DNA from: Burkholderia cepacia
Lineage (GTDB): Bacteria > Pseudomonadota > Gammaproteobacteria > Burkholderiales > Burkholderiaceae
Length of the DNA stretch: 64,000 nucleotides
Assembly: GCF_001718835.1 (NCBI RefSeq)
Contig: NZ_CP013444.1
Location: 186,001 to 250,000, forward strand
Direction of reading: 5' to 3'
Part shown: positions 15,894 to 24,709 of the stretch, piece by piece
How the letters are laid out: each line of letters starts with the position of its first letter
Numbering within the stretch: position 1 is the stretch's first letter
Notes under the pieces: model-generated
Database searches by the model: none
What the model was told of the DNA's origin: nothing
What the model saw: only the letters and a program-made list of their open reading frames with translations
Position numbers and translations under genes: made by a program

Positions 15894-16835
15894 ATGAGCA
15901 ATGCGACTCCGGCCGCGCACCCGGACCACGGCGTGCCGGTCATCCTGCGTTCCAGCGCCGAACGCGGCTGGCAGGGCTTCGGCGCGTCGCTGCTGGAAAT
16001 CCGCGCGGGCACCTACCGCATTCCGGCGGCCGAGCATCACCGGATCGGCGTGCATATCGGCGGGCCCGTGCGCGCGGATTGCGTGTGCGACGGGAGCCGG
16101 TCCGCGCGCATTCAGGCGCATGGCGACGTCGACGTGATTCCGGCCGGCCTGCCCGGCCAGTGGACCGACAGCGCCGACTGCCGGATCCTGCGCATTTCGA
16201 TCAGCGACGCGTTCGCGCGCGCGACCTTCGACCAGCTCGAACTGAAGCCGTCGCAGGGGCAGATCCGCCGCCGGCTGCAGGTGCGCGACCCGCGCCTTCA
16301 GCACATCGCGTGGGCGATGGCGGCCGAACTCGAAGCGGAGGACGCGTCGGATCCGCTCTATGCGGAAAGCCTGTGCACGGCGCTCGTCGCGCGGCTGGTC
16401 GACGGCCAGCCGGCGTTTCGCGAGCGCCGCCGCACGCTCGCGCCGAAGGCGGCCGCGCGCGTGATCGACTATGTCGAAGCGAATCTCGAGCGGCGCATGA
16501 CGCTTGCCGAACTCGCGGCGCTCGTGTCGATCAGCGTCCCGCATTTCAAGGTGCTGTTCCGCGAAACGCTCGGGATGCCCGTGCACCAGTACGTCGTGCG
16601 GCGCCGGGTCGAGCGGGCGAAGGCGTTGCTGCTCGAAGGCCGGCTGAGTATCAGCCAGATCGCGCTCGAAGCCGGGTTTGCGCACCAGAGTCACATGGCG
16701 AACTGGATGAACCGCCTGCTCGGCGCGACGCCGCGCGAGATTGCCCGCTCGGCGGCGAACGCGACGCTGCCCGCCCGGCCCCAGCGATGCCAGCCGGGCA
16801 CCGGCAGGATCGAGCCGAGGCTGCCGCCGAATTGA
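15894..16835 (+). CDS. AraC-family transcriptional regulator
   Basis: A 313-residue AraC regulator with an N-terminal cupin-like sensing domain (HHRIGVHIGGPVRADC; residues 1-180). The C-terminal double helix-turn-helix reads MTLAELAALVSISVPHFKVLFRE and LSISQIALEAGFAHQSHMANWMNRLLG near residues 205-290. An AGGTGAGGA site precedes ATG 15894. The C-terminal tail after the second helix-turn-helix is about 30 residues of Ala/Pro/Arg. It converges with the MFS gene at 16908 and has no divergent partner apart from the weak small ORF, so its target is unknown. Confidence 0.88.
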   Translation: MSNATPAAHPDHGVPVILRSSAERGWQGFGASLLEIRAGTYRIPAAEHHRIGVHIGGPVRADCVCDGSRSARIQAHGDVDVIPAGLPGQWTDSADCRILRISISDAFARATFDQLELKPSQGQIRRRLQVRDPRLQHIAWAMAAELEAEDASDPLYAESLCTALVARLVDGQPAFRERRRTLAPKAAARVIDYVEANLERRMTLAELAALVSISVPHFKVLFRETLGMPVHQYVVRRRVERAKALLLEGRLSISQIALEAGFAHQSHMANWMNRLLGATPREIARSAANATLPARPQRCQPGTGRIEPRLPPN

Positions 16836-16907
16836 TGGAAGGACCGGTAGAGGCCGATCGCGCGTCAGGCGGCCGCGAGCGCGAGGTCGCGCGGCCCGCG
16901 ACGCGCA

Positions 16908-18116
16908 TCAGCGTTCGAGCCCCTTCTGCACGCACCACGACAGCGGCAGCGTAAGCAGCAGGAGCGCCGCCAGCGCGATCAGCGCGGCGGGAACGCCGGC
17001 GACGTCGCCCAACCGCCCGAACACCACGGGCGCCAGCGCGCCGCCGCCGATGGTGCCCGTGTAGAACAGCGCGAACGCCTGGTCGCGCCGGCCGGCGCCC
17101 GTCAGTTCCGGCACGACGCCGTACAGCACCGACGACGTGCCGTTCAGCGCGAGCCCGAGCAGCGGCAGCATCGCCATCATCGCGACGAGCGGCGCGAACA
17201 CCGCGAAGAGGATCAGCAGCGACGTCGCGGACTCGGTCAGCCACACCGTCTTCATCATGCCGATGCGCGCGCCCAGGTAGCCGCAGAGCAGCTTGCCGAA
17301 GGCGCCGCCGACGAACAGCAGCGTCAGCGCGAGACCGATGCCGGCGGTGCCGGCGCCCTTGCTCTTCAGCAGGAACGGCAGGAACGTGAGAAACCCCATC
17401 CGCACCGCGCTGTCGAGGGTGCCGGTGGCCAGCAGCGCCCGCAGGCCGGCGGGCGAGCCGGCGCCGGCCGCCGCGCCTGGCGCTGCCTTGCGTGCGGCAC
17501 GTGCCGCGTGTTGCGCTGGAATCAGCCACGCCATCAGCATCGCCGACACCACGCCGAGCAGGCCGATCAGCGTCGCGCTGGTGCGCCACGTCACGACCGT
17601 CAGCAGCAGGCCGATCAACCCCGGGATCAGCGTCTTGCCGATGTCGCCCGAGAAGTTGTATTGCGACAGCGCCTCCTTGACGCCGCCGCCGGCCTCGTAC
17701 GCATCGGTGACCATCGACGACGCGAGCGGGTGCTGGGTGCTCGCGCCGAGCCCGCCCAGCACGAGCGCGATCAGCAGCACCGCGAGCCCGCCGGCCTGGC
17801 CGGCGACCAGGTACGCGAGGCCGGCGAGCGCGGTGCCGCCGACCAGCAGGCGCTTGCGTCCCCAGCGGCCGGCCGCGCGGCTCGCGAGCAACTGGAAGCC
17901 GGCCATCATGCCGGAATAGGCGCCGCGCAGCAGGCCGACCTGCGCGTAGTTGATGCCGAATTGCGCCTGCCAGATCGGCAGCAGCACGTAGATGACGTCC
18001 GTCAGCCCGTCGTGCACCGCGTGCGCGCCGCACGCGGCCCATAGCGAGCGGCGGCGCGTGGACGCGTCGCCTGCGTCCGGTGCGCCGAGAGAGTGGCCGT
18101 TGGTCAGTTCGCTCAT
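16908..18116 (-). CDS. MFS transporter, Fsr (fosmidomycin-resistance)-like
   Basis: A 402-residue major facilitator with about twelve membrane segments. The N-terminal ACGAHAVHDGLTDVIYVLLPIW, with GLLRGAYSGMMAGFQLLAS after it, is the signature region of the fosmidomycin-resistance (Fsr) subgroup. The central loop at about 190-210 is Ala-rich (HAARAARKAAPGAAAGAG). Such proteins export drugs or small metabolites. The gene stands alone on the minus strand between an AraC regulator and a divergent NmrA-like gene across 184 bases. The substrate cannot be predicted from sequence. Confidence 0.85.
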   Translation of the reverse strand: MSELTNGHSLGAPDAGDASTRRRSLWAACGAHAVHDGLTDVIYVLLPIWQAQFGINYAQVGLLRGAYSGMMAGFQLLASRAAGRWGRKRLLVGGTALAGLAYLVAGQAGGLAVLLIALVLGGLGASTQHPLASSMVTDAYEAGGGVKEALSQYNFSGDIGKTLIPGLIGLLLTVVTWRTSATLIGLLGVVSAMLMAWLIPAQHAARAARKAAPGAAAGAGSPAGLRALLATGTLDSAVRMGFLTFLPFLLKSKGAGTAGIGLALTLLFVGGAFGKLLCGYLGARIGMMKTVWLTESATSLLILFAVFAPLVAMMAMLPLLGLALNGTSSVLYGVVPELTGAGRRDQAFALFYTGTIGGGALAPVVFGRLGDVAGVPAALIALAALLLLTLPLSWCVQKGLER

Positions 18117-18300
18117 CGTTGTTTTTGTGCTGCGGGTCGGAAGCGGGTCATTTAATCAGAATGCATCGGGAATGAACAGCGAGCGGTTTTCTGCTGCACG
18201 CCGACGCCGTCATCCTTGCGTGCTCGTTTCATCCGCGCATGCGCGCCGGCGCGGCCGCGCGTGCCGATAATCGCCGCACATCCACCAACGGGAGCGAATC

Positions 18301-19185
18301 GTGTTCGTGATCTTCGGAGCATCAGGCAACGTCGGCCATGCCACCGCCACGGCGCTGCGCCATGCGGGCCATCCCGTGCGCGCGGTGTTGCGCGACGCGC
18401 GTCATCGCGAGCGGCTCGCGCGCATCGGCTGCGACGTCGTGTTCGCCGACCTGACCGACAAGCGGTCGGTCGCCGCGGCGCTCGACGGCGCGCACGGCGT
18501 GCAGATGCTGTGCCCGGTGCCTGCCGCCGACGCCGACCCCGCGGCGACGATGCGGCGGATGAGCGACGTCGCGGCCGCGGCGCTCGCCGCCAACCCGCCG
18601 CCCGCGCTGCTCGCCCTGTCGGATTACGGCGCGGAGCTGGACATCGACACCGGCATCACGAGCCTGTTCCATGAACTCGAGGAACGGATGAAGCCGATCG
18701 CCACGCGCCTGACGCTGCTACGTTCGGCCGAGCATCTGCAGAACTGGGCGCGCGTGCTGCCGGTCGCGCTCGGCACCGGCGTGCTGCCGAGCTTTCACCA
18801 TCCGGTCGACAAGCAGTTTCCGGCCGTTTCGGCGCCGGACGTCGGCGCCGTCGCGGCGGAACTGCTGCTCGATGATCCGAGGGCCGGCGGACCGCGTGTC
18901 GTCAGCGTCGAAGGGCCGCGGCGCGTCAGCGCGCGCGACGTTGCCGATGCGCTCGGACAGGCGGCCGGCCGGACGATCGTCGCGCGCGAGCTGCCGCGTG
19001 ACGCATGGGCCGCGACGTTGCTGCGCGCGGGCCTCAGCGAACGTCATGCGCAATTGATCGTCGATCTCTACGACGTGCACAACGCCGGACAGATCGACGT
19101 CGAGCACGGTGCGACCGAGCGACGCTTCGGCGGGACCGGGCCGGGCGATGCGCTCGCGGCGCTGGCGGCCAGCGCGGCGCGCTGA
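18301..19185 (+). CDS. NmrA-like atypical SDR / NAD(P)H-binding protein
   Basis: A 294-residue atypical short-chain dehydrogenase of the NmrA/HSCARG group. It starts at GTG 18301 behind GGGAGCG and opens with the dinucleotide loop VIFGASGNVGHATA. VVFADLTDKRSVAAAL follows at the adenine-binding loop, and LLRSAEHLQNW replaces the catalytic Tyr-x3-Lys of classical SDRs. These proteins often sense redox ratio or act as quinone/ether reductases (azoB/QorB-like) without a classical active site. It is divergent from the MFS gene. Function is unassigned. Confidence 0.82.
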   Translation: MFVIFGASGNVGHATATALRHAGHPVRAVLRDARHRERLARIGCDVVFADLTDKRSVAAALDGAHGVQMLCPVPAADADPAATMRRMSDVAAAALAANPPPALLALSDYGAELDIDTGITSLFHELEERMKPIATRLTLLRSAEHLQNWARVLPVALGTGVLPSFHHPVDKQFPAVSAPDVGAVAAELLLDDPRAGGPRVVSVEGPRRVSARDVADALGQAAGRTIVARELPRDAWAATLLRAGLSERHAQLIVDLYDVHNAGQIDVEHGATERRFGGTGPGDALAALAASAAR

Positions 19186-19204
19186 GCGACGCGCACGAAG
19201 CCCG

Positions 19205-20230
19205 TCAGGTGCTGACCTGCGGATGCCCGTCGACGACCGCGACGCGCACGCCACCGCCGCCGGACAGCGACGCCGTGCCTGCCGGAAACGGATGCACGGG
19301 CGTATCGGTCGGTGTCCACGCATGGCGCGTCAACAATGCCCGGTAGCCGCCGCGGATCACGAAGCCGCCGCATTTCCGCCGATACGCGTCGCGCCGCATC
19401 CGGTACGCGCGCGGCAGGTCGTACCACGGCAGCTTCGGCAGGTCGTGATGGACGAGATGATAGTTGTTGTTCAGGTACAGCAGTCGCATCGCAATGCCGG
19501 CCTCGTTGATCGTGATGCGTGCCTTCGGGTGCCGCGCGGCGCGGTGCTCGTACAGCGAGCGGATCATCGCGAGCGACAGCGCGGGCCACGTGACGGCCAG
19601 CAGGTACCACCACCACGGCACGCCGATCGCCCATTGCAGCCATGCGAGCAGCGCGACCACGCAGGCGGCGTGCGTCGCCCACATCGGCAGATAGCGCAGG
19701 TCACCATGCCGAAACGCCGCGAACGACGCGGCGAACATCGAGGCGACGCTCGCCGGCGGGCCGACCACGAGCCGCCCGATGAAGGTCTTGCGCGCGACCG
19801 TCAGCGCGCGGCGCCAGCGCGACAGCGCTGCCCATTGCCGGGGCGACAGGTAGTTCGTTTCGGGATCGACGCCCGGCACGGTCAGGTCTTCGTCGCGATG
19901 ATGGTCGAGATGCGTGTCGCGATACAGCGTGTACGGATACCAGACCGTCAGCGGCGGATAGCCGAGCAGCTTGTTCACGAACGCGGAACGCGTCGGATGG
20001 CCGTGCAGCAGTTCGTGCTGCAGCGACAGGTGCCATGCGCCGAGCAGGATCAGCGGCGGCGTTGCGGCCGCGAGCGGCAACGCGCCCGCGCGCACCTGCA
20101 GCAGTACGCCGAGCCAGCCGCCGTAGATCGCGGCGACCAGCAGCCAGGTCGGCCACTCGGTGCGGGCGGTGAAGCGGGTGTGGAGCGCGGCGATCGCACG
20201 CGCGTGGTCGACGTCGAAGTATTCGGCCAT
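19205..20230 (-). CDS. Membrane fatty acid desaturase
   Basis: A 341-residue integral membrane di-iron desaturase. The three histidine boxes are present: HELLHGH near residue 73, HLDHH near 108 and HLVHH near 255. They are spaced by paired hydrophobic segments, for example WPTWLLVAAIYGGWLGVLLQV and VPWWWYLLAVTWPALSLAMI. The family introduces double bonds into acyl chains of membrane lipids, or hydroxylates related substrates such as beta-carotene. Length is typical. It converges with the NmrA-like gene and has no clear operon partner. Position of the double bond cannot be told from the sequence. Confidence 0.88.
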   Translation of the reverse strand: MAEYFDVDHARAIAALHTRFTARTEWPTWLLVAAIYGGWLGVLLQVRAGALPLAAATPPLILLGAWHLSLQHELLHGHPTRSAFVNKLLGYPPLTVWYPYTLYRDTHLDHHRDEDLTVPGVDPETNYLSPRQWAALSRWRRALTVARKTFIGRLVVGPPASVASMFAASFAAFRHGDLRYLPMWATHAACVVALLAWLQWAIGVPWWWYLLAVTWPALSLAMIRSLYEHRAARHPKARITINEAGIAMRLLYLNNNYHLVHHDLPKLPWYDLPRAYRMRRDAYRRKCGGFVIRGGYRALLTRHAWTPTDTPVHPFPAGTASLSGGGGVRVAVVDGHPQVST

Positions 20231-20327
20231 GCTTCACTTTAACCATGCGAAGCCGGCCGGCCAACCAATCGATTCGCATTTGCTTATCTCGGGCGCCGGG
20301 ACAAGCGATCCTGCGTAGAATGCCCGC

Positions 20328-21152
20328 ATGAGCCAATGGATCGCCGCCCTGCCGATGTACAACGTGACGCCGCGCCACGATGCGCTGTGGCGCGCGCTGC
20401 TGCGCGACGCGCTTGATGCGTTCGCCAACGCGGGCGGGCCCGCCGACGTCGCGCTGCCCGCCGAACCGTTCGGCGAGCTGCCGTCCTTCTGGCGACGCGA
20501 CGATCTGCTGCTGTCGCAGACCTGCGGCTACCCGTACCGGATGCTCGGGCTCGGCGATGCCGTGCGGCTGATCGCGACGCCCGCTTTCGACGTGGAAGGC
20601 TGCGACGGCGCGCAATACCGCAGCGTGCTGGTCGTGTCGGCGCGCGCCCATGCGGGCGGCGCGACGACGCTCGCCGCCTGCCGGGGGGTGCGGGCCGCAT
20701 TCAATGGCGAAGACTCCCACAGCGGGATGAACGCATTCCGGCATGCGGTCGCGCCGCATGCGCGCGGCGGGCGCTTCTTCGCGTCGGCGGCGCCGTTCGG
20801 TTCGCACCTGAACGTGCTGCGCGCACTGGCTGCGGAAGAGGCGGATTGCGCGGCGATCGACTGCGTGACGTTTGCATACGTGCGCGACGCGCTGCCCGGC
20901 TTGCTGCACGGCGTGCGCGCGATCGGCGTGACCGCGCCGGCGCCGGGCCTGCCGCTGATCGCGTCGCGCGCGCTCGGCGCTGCGCAGGCGGTGCTGTTGC
21001 GCGACGCGCTCGATTATGCCGTCGCGGTTGATGCCGAGCGCGCGCGCGTGCTGCGGTTGCGCGGGTTCGAGCGCCTCGCGCCGGACGACTACGCGGCGAT
21101 CGAACGGTTCGCGACCGAGGCCGCGGCGCTCGGCTACCCTGCGCTGGGTTGA
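20328..21152 (+). CDS. PhnD-like periplasmic-binding-fold protein without signal peptide
   Basis: A 274-residue protein of the PhnD/SsuA-like type 2 binding-protein fold. Recognisable parts are IAALPMYNVTP at the start, LLSQTCGYPY, then YRSVLVVSARAH and FNGEDSHSGMNAFRHAV, which matches the ligand-binding VN...S.SG pattern. CVTFAYVRDA follows. Unlike transporter-associated PhnD, there is no N-terminal signal sequence and no permease or ATPase gene nearby, so the protein probably stays in the cytoplasm or is not an uptake component. Homologues annotated as phosphate/phosphonate-binding proteins of this short type occur as stand-alone genes. The ligand is unknown. Confidence 0.7.
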   Translation: MSQWIAALPMYNVTPRHDALWRALLRDALDAFANAGGPADVALPAEPFGELPSFWRRDDLLLSQTCGYPYRMLGLGDAVRLIATPAFDVEGCDGAQYRSVLVVSARAHAGGATTLAACRGVRAAFNGEDSHSGMNAFRHAVAPHARGGRFFASAAPFGSHLNVLRALAAEEADCAAIDCVTFAYVRDALPGLLHGVRAIGVTAPAPGLPLIASRALGAAQAVLLRDALDYAVAVDAERARVLRLRGFERLAPDDYAAIERFATEAAALGYPALG

Positions 21153-21168
21153 AGCAGCCCGCCCGGCG

Positions 21169-22563
21169 TCACTCGTCCATCAACCGGACCTTGACCCGCT
21201 TGCCCTTGATCTTCCCCGCATTGAGCTTGCGCAGCGCGTCGCGCGCGACGCCGCGCTCGATCGCGACATAGGTCGAGAACTCGGTCACGTTGATCTTGCC
21301 GATCTGCTTGCCGTCGAACCCGGCGTCGCCGGTCAGCGCGCCGAGCACGTCGCCCGGGCGGATCTTGTCCTTGCGCCCGCCGAGGATCTGCAGCGTTTCC
21401 ATCGGCGGCAGCAGCGGTTCGTTGGCGTCGGCCTTCAGCTCGGCGAGCGGATGCCATTCGACGTCGCGCTTCTGCGCCTGCTCGATCGCCCCGACGCGGC
21501 CCATCTCGTCCATGCTCGCGAGGCTCAGCGCCCAGCCGTCCTGATCCGCGCGGCCCGTCCGGCCGATGCGGTGCACGTGTACTTCGGGATCGGGCGTCAC
21601 GTCGACGTTGATCACGGCCTCGAGCTGCGCGATGTCGAGCCCGCGCGCGGCGACGTCGGTTGCCACCAGCACCGAGCAGCTGCGGTTCGCGAACTGGATC
21701 AGCACCTGGTCGCGCTCGCGCTGGTCGAGCTCGCCGTGCAGCGCGAGCGCGTGGAAGCCCTGCGCGTGCAGCACGTCGAGCAGGTCGCGGCACTGCTGCT
21801 TCGTGTTGCAGAACGCGATCGTGCTTACCGGCCGGTAATGGTTCAGCAACTGGCCCACCGCATGCAGACGCTCGTTCTCCGTCACTTCGTAGAAGCGCTG
21901 GCGGATCTTGCTGTTGTCGTGACGCTCCTCGAGCTTCACTTCCTTCGGATTGCGCAGGAACTGCTGGCTCAGCTTCGCGATGCCGTCGGGATAGGTCGCG
22001 GAGAACAGCAGCGTCTGGCGCGTCGTCGGGCACATCCGCGCGACCTTCGCGATATCGTCGAAAAAGCCCATGTCGAGCATCCGGTCGGCTTCGTCGAGCA
22101 CCAGCGTGTTCAGTGCGTCGAGCTTCAGGTTGCCGCGATCGAGGTGATCCATGATGCGGCCCGGCGTGCCGACGACGATGTGCGCGCCGTGCTCGAGGCT
22201 CTGCGCCTGCGGGCGCATCGGCGTGCCGCCGCAGAGCGTCAGCACCTTCACGTTCTCTTCGGCGCGCGCGAGGCGGCGCACTTCCTGCGCGACCTGGTCG
22301 GCGAGTTCGCGCGTCGGGCACAGGATCATCGCCTGCACGTCGAAGCGGCGCGCGTCGAGGCGGGCCAGCAGCGCGAGCGAGAACGCGGCGGTCTTGCCGC
22401 TGCCCGTCTTCGCCTGCGCGATCAGGTCCTGGCCGGCCAGCGCGATCGGCAGGCTCGCGGCCTGGATCGGCGTCATGTCGACATAACCGAGCTGGGCGAG
22501 GTTGGCGAGCGTGGCCGGCGTCAGCGGCAGCGCGCTGAAGGGCGTGGCGGTCGGCTGGGTCAT
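21169..22563 (-). CDS. dbpA: ATP-dependent RNA helicase DbpA
   Basis: A 464-residue DEAD-box helicase. The motifs run in order: the Q motif near FSALPLTPATLANLAQLGY, motif I AKTGSGKT, motif Ia PTRELADQ, motif Ib TPGRI, motif II DEAD (VLDEADRMLDMGF), motif III SAT, motif V ATDVAARGLD and motif VI HRIGRTGR. The C-terminal 75 residues (GGRKDKIRPGDVLGALTGDAGFD, ending KRVKVRLMDE) are the DbpA RNA-binding domain that recognises hairpin 92 of 23S rRNA. The role is maturation of the large ribosomal subunit. Its ATG overlaps the stop of the upstream zinc-ribbon gene by four bases (ATGA). Confidence 0.96.
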   Translation of the reverse strand: MTQPTATPFSALPLTPATLANLAQLGYVDMTPIQAASLPIALAGQDLIAQAKTGSGKTAAFSLALLARLDARRFDVQAMILCPTRELADQVAQEVRRLARAEENVKVLTLCGGTPMRPQAQSLEHGAHIVVGTPGRIMDHLDRGNLKLDALNTLVLDEADRMLDMGFFDDIAKVARMCPTTRQTLLFSATYPDGIAKLSQQFLRNPKEVKLEERHDNSKIRQRFYEVTENERLHAVGQLLNHYRPVSTIAFCNTKQQCRDLLDVLHAQGFHALALHGELDQRERDQVLIQFANRSCSVLVATDVAARGLDIAQLEAVINVDVTPDPEVHVHRIGRTGRADQDGWALSLASMDEMGRVGAIEQAQKRDVEWHPLAELKADANEPLLPPMETLQILGGRKDKIRPGDVLGALTGDAGFDGKQIGKINVTEFSTYVAIERGVARDALRKLNAGKIKGKRVKVRLMDE

Positions 22564-22757
22564 TCGAGGTCTCCGAGGTAAGGCTTGCCTTCCATCTGTT
22601 CGTAGGCGACGTTGCCTTCATCGTCCTCGAAGCGCTCGAGGTAGTTGCGGGCGCCGCACAGCGGGCAGCGGAACAGCAGCCCCTGGCCTTCGTCCTTGAT
22701 GACGACGTCGGACTGTTCCCACTGCGTGCCGCAGCTCTGGTTTCGGCAGGTAAACAC
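22560..22757 (-). CDS. Small zinc-ribbon protein coupled to dbpA
   Basis: A 65-residue protein beginning at GTG 22757 with a GGAG site. Two cysteine pairs are visible, Cys-x4-Cys in FTCRNQSCGTQW and Cys-x2-Cys in FRCPLCGARNY, forming a zinc ribbon. An acidic tail follows (ERFEDDEGNVAYEQME). Its TGA overlaps the dbpA ATG (22560-22563), so both are made from one message. The coupling suggests a role in RNA or ribosome biology, but I do not know an assigned function. The longer open frame upstream to 23006 lacks family-like sequence and is not used. Confidence 0.75.
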   Translation of the reverse strand: MFTCRNQSCGTQWEQSDVVIKDEGQGLLFRCPLCGARNYLERFEDDEGNVAYEQMEGKPYLGDLE

Positions 22758-23005
22758 GGATTTTTCTCCAGCTGAATTCGGTTGGGCGCCCCGGCGTGTC
22801 GGGTGAGGGCGCCGGAATTGCGCGGTCGTGGCGCGCGGCGTCCGCGTGAAAGGGCGGGGCGCGGTGCGGCCGTTCGCGTGATGGCTCGTCGGGGTGGATG
22901 ATGGATCGGGGCGCGATCGCGGAATCGTGCGTGGCGCAATTCTAGCGGATACCGCGCGTGCCGCGAACGTGCGCGAGACGAGGCGGCAGGGGCGCGGCCC
23001 GCACA

Positions 23006-23037
23006 AGTAAAAACGGCCATCCTCGCGGATGGCCGTT
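23006..23037 (-). terminator. Rho-independent terminator of mqo
   Basis: Arms AACGGCCATCC (23012-23022) and GGATGGCCGTT (23027-23037) pair over 11 bp around a 4-base loop. On the minus strand the hairpin is followed by a T-rich run (GTTTTTAC). It lies 29 bases beyond the mqo stop, so it ends that transcript. Confidence 0.88.
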
Positions 23038-23065
23038 CGAATCGCGCATGGTGCCGCTCAGCGCA

Positions 23066-24709
23066 TCAGAGCGCCATGTCGTTCGCGGCTTTCGCGGGCC
23101 GCGCCGGTGCGTCCGGCGCCGGGTGCGCCGGCGCGGTGACGTCGATCTTCGGCGGCGGCGAGAGCTGCAGCACGTCGCTCGTATACGTCCATTCCTCGAC
23201 AACCTTCGCCGGGCTGTCGTTCAGCTTCGTGCCGTAGCTCGGCACGATCTGGCGGATCTTCTGCTGCCACTCGGGCGTCGCGACCTTGTCCTTGAACACC
23301 TTCTTCATCAGGTTCAGCATGATCGGCGCGGCCGTCGACGCGCCCGGCGATGCGCCGAGCAGGCCCGCGATGCTGCCGTCCTGCGAGCTGACGATCTCGG
23401 TGCCGAGCTTCAGCACGCCGCCCTTCACCGGGTCGCGCTTGATGATCTGCACGCGCTGGCCGGCCTGCCACAGGCGCCAGTCTTCCTTCTTCGCGTTCGG
23501 GAAGTATTCCTTCAGTGCGTTGAAGCGGTCGTCGTCGGACAGCATCAGCTGGCCGGCGAGGTACTGCACCAGCGGGAATTCGTCGACGCCCACGCGCATC
23601 ATCGGCGCGACGTTGTGCGTGTTGGTGCTCTTGAGCAGGTCGAAGTACGAACCGTTCTTCAGGAACTTGGTCGAGAACGTCGCGAACGGCCCGAACAGGA
23701 TGATCTTCTTGCCGTCGATGATGCGCGTGTCGAGGTGCGGCACCGACATCGGCGGCGAGCCGACCGACGCCTTGCCGTACGCCTTCGCGAGATGCTGCTT
23801 CACGACCTCGGGGTTGTCCGTCACGAGGAACGAGCCGCCGACCGGGAACGCGCCGTAGTCCTTCGCCTCGGGGATGCCCGACGCCTGCAGCAGGTGCAGC
23901 GCACCGCCGCCCGCGCCGATGAACACGAACTTCGCGTCGACGGCCTGCGGCGGTTCATCCGAGTGCAGCTTCACCCACGACACGTGCCACGTGCCGTCGG
24001 CATTGCGCGAGATCTCGCGCACTTCGCTCGACAGCGACAGCGTGAAGTTCGGCTGCGTCTTCAGGTAGCCGACGAACTGGCGCGTGATCTCGCCGAAGTT
24101 CACGTCGGTGCCGATCGGCGTCCACGTCGCCGCGACCTTCTGGTTGCGGTCGCGACCTTCCATCATCAGCGGCACCCACTGCTTGATCTGGTCGTAGTCT
24201 TCCGAATACTGCATCCCGCGGAACAGCGGGCTGGCCTGCAGCGCCTCGTAGCGCTTCTTCAGGAAGCGGACGTTGTCGTCGCCCCACACGAAGCTCATGT
24301 GCGGCGTCGAGTTGATGAACGAATGCGGGTTCTTCAGCACACCCTGCCTGACCTGCCACGCCCAGAACTGGCGCGAGATCTGGAACGACTCGTTGATCTC
24401 GATGGCCTTCGAGATGTCGACCTTGCCGTCCGCCTTCTCCGGCGTGTAGTTGAGTTCGGCGAGCGCCGAGTGGCCGGTGCCGGCGTTGTTCCAGCCGTTC
24501 GAGCTTTCCAGCGCGACGCCGTCGAGGCGCTCGACCATCGTCATCGACCAGTCCGGTTGAAGCTCGTGCAGCCAGACGCCGAGCGTCGAGCTCATGATGC
24601 CGCCGCCCACCAGCAGGACGTCGACCTTCTTCGTATCGGCGGCGTGCGCGGACGACGCGGCGACGCACAGCGCGAGCGCCGACAGTATTACCCGTAACGT
24701 TTTGATCAC
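23066..24709 (-). CDS. mqo: Malate:quinone oxidoreductase
   Basis: A 547-residue FAD-dependent malate:quinone oxidoreductase, which oxidises malate to oxaloacetate and passes electrons to the quinone pool. The FAD fold is VDVLLVGGGIMSSTLGVWLHEL near residues 29-50. Other family blocks are SNGWNNAGTGHSALAELNYTP, HMSFVWGDDNVRFLKKRY, FIGAGGGALHLLQASGIPE and the C-terminal GLLGASPGASTAAPIML. Start GTG 24709 follows AAGGGATC. Residues 1-24 (IKTLRVILSALALCVAASSAHAAD) form a typical cleavable signal peptide, odd for an enzyme usually attached to the cytoplasmic face. A Pro/Ala-rich tail ends the protein. A strong terminator follows. Confidence 0.95.
   Translation of the reverse strand: MIKTLRVILSALALCVAASSAHAADTKKVDVLLVGGGIMSSTLGVWLHELQPDWSMTMVERLDGVALESSNGWNNAGTGHSALAELNYTPEKADGKVDISKAIEINESFQISRQFWAWQVRQGVLKNPHSFINSTPHMSFVWGDDNVRFLKKRYEALQASPLFRGMQYSEDYDQIKQWVPLMMEGRDRNQKVAATWTPIGTDVNFGEITRQFVGYLKTQPNFTLSLSSEVREISRNADGTWHVSWVKLHSDEPPQAVDAKFVFIGAGGGALHLLQASGIPEAKDYGAFPVGGSFLVTDNPEVVKQHLAKAYGKASVGSPPMSVPHLDTRIIDGKKIILFGPFATFSTKFLKNGSYFDLLKSTNTHNVAPMMRVGVDEFPLVQYLAGQLMLSDDDRFNALKEYFPNAKKEDWRLWQAGQRVQIIKRDPVKGGVLKLGTEIVSSQDGSIAGLLGASPGASTAAPIMLNLMKKVFKDKVATPEWQQKIRQIVPSYGTKLNDSPAKVVEEWTYTSDVLQLSPPPKIDVTAPAHPAPDAPARPAKAANDMAL

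Noticed and set aside
22958..24697. A 579-codon plus-strand open frame opposite mqo
   Set aside because: It is antisense to malate:quinone oxidoreductase and shows no motif or ribosome site.
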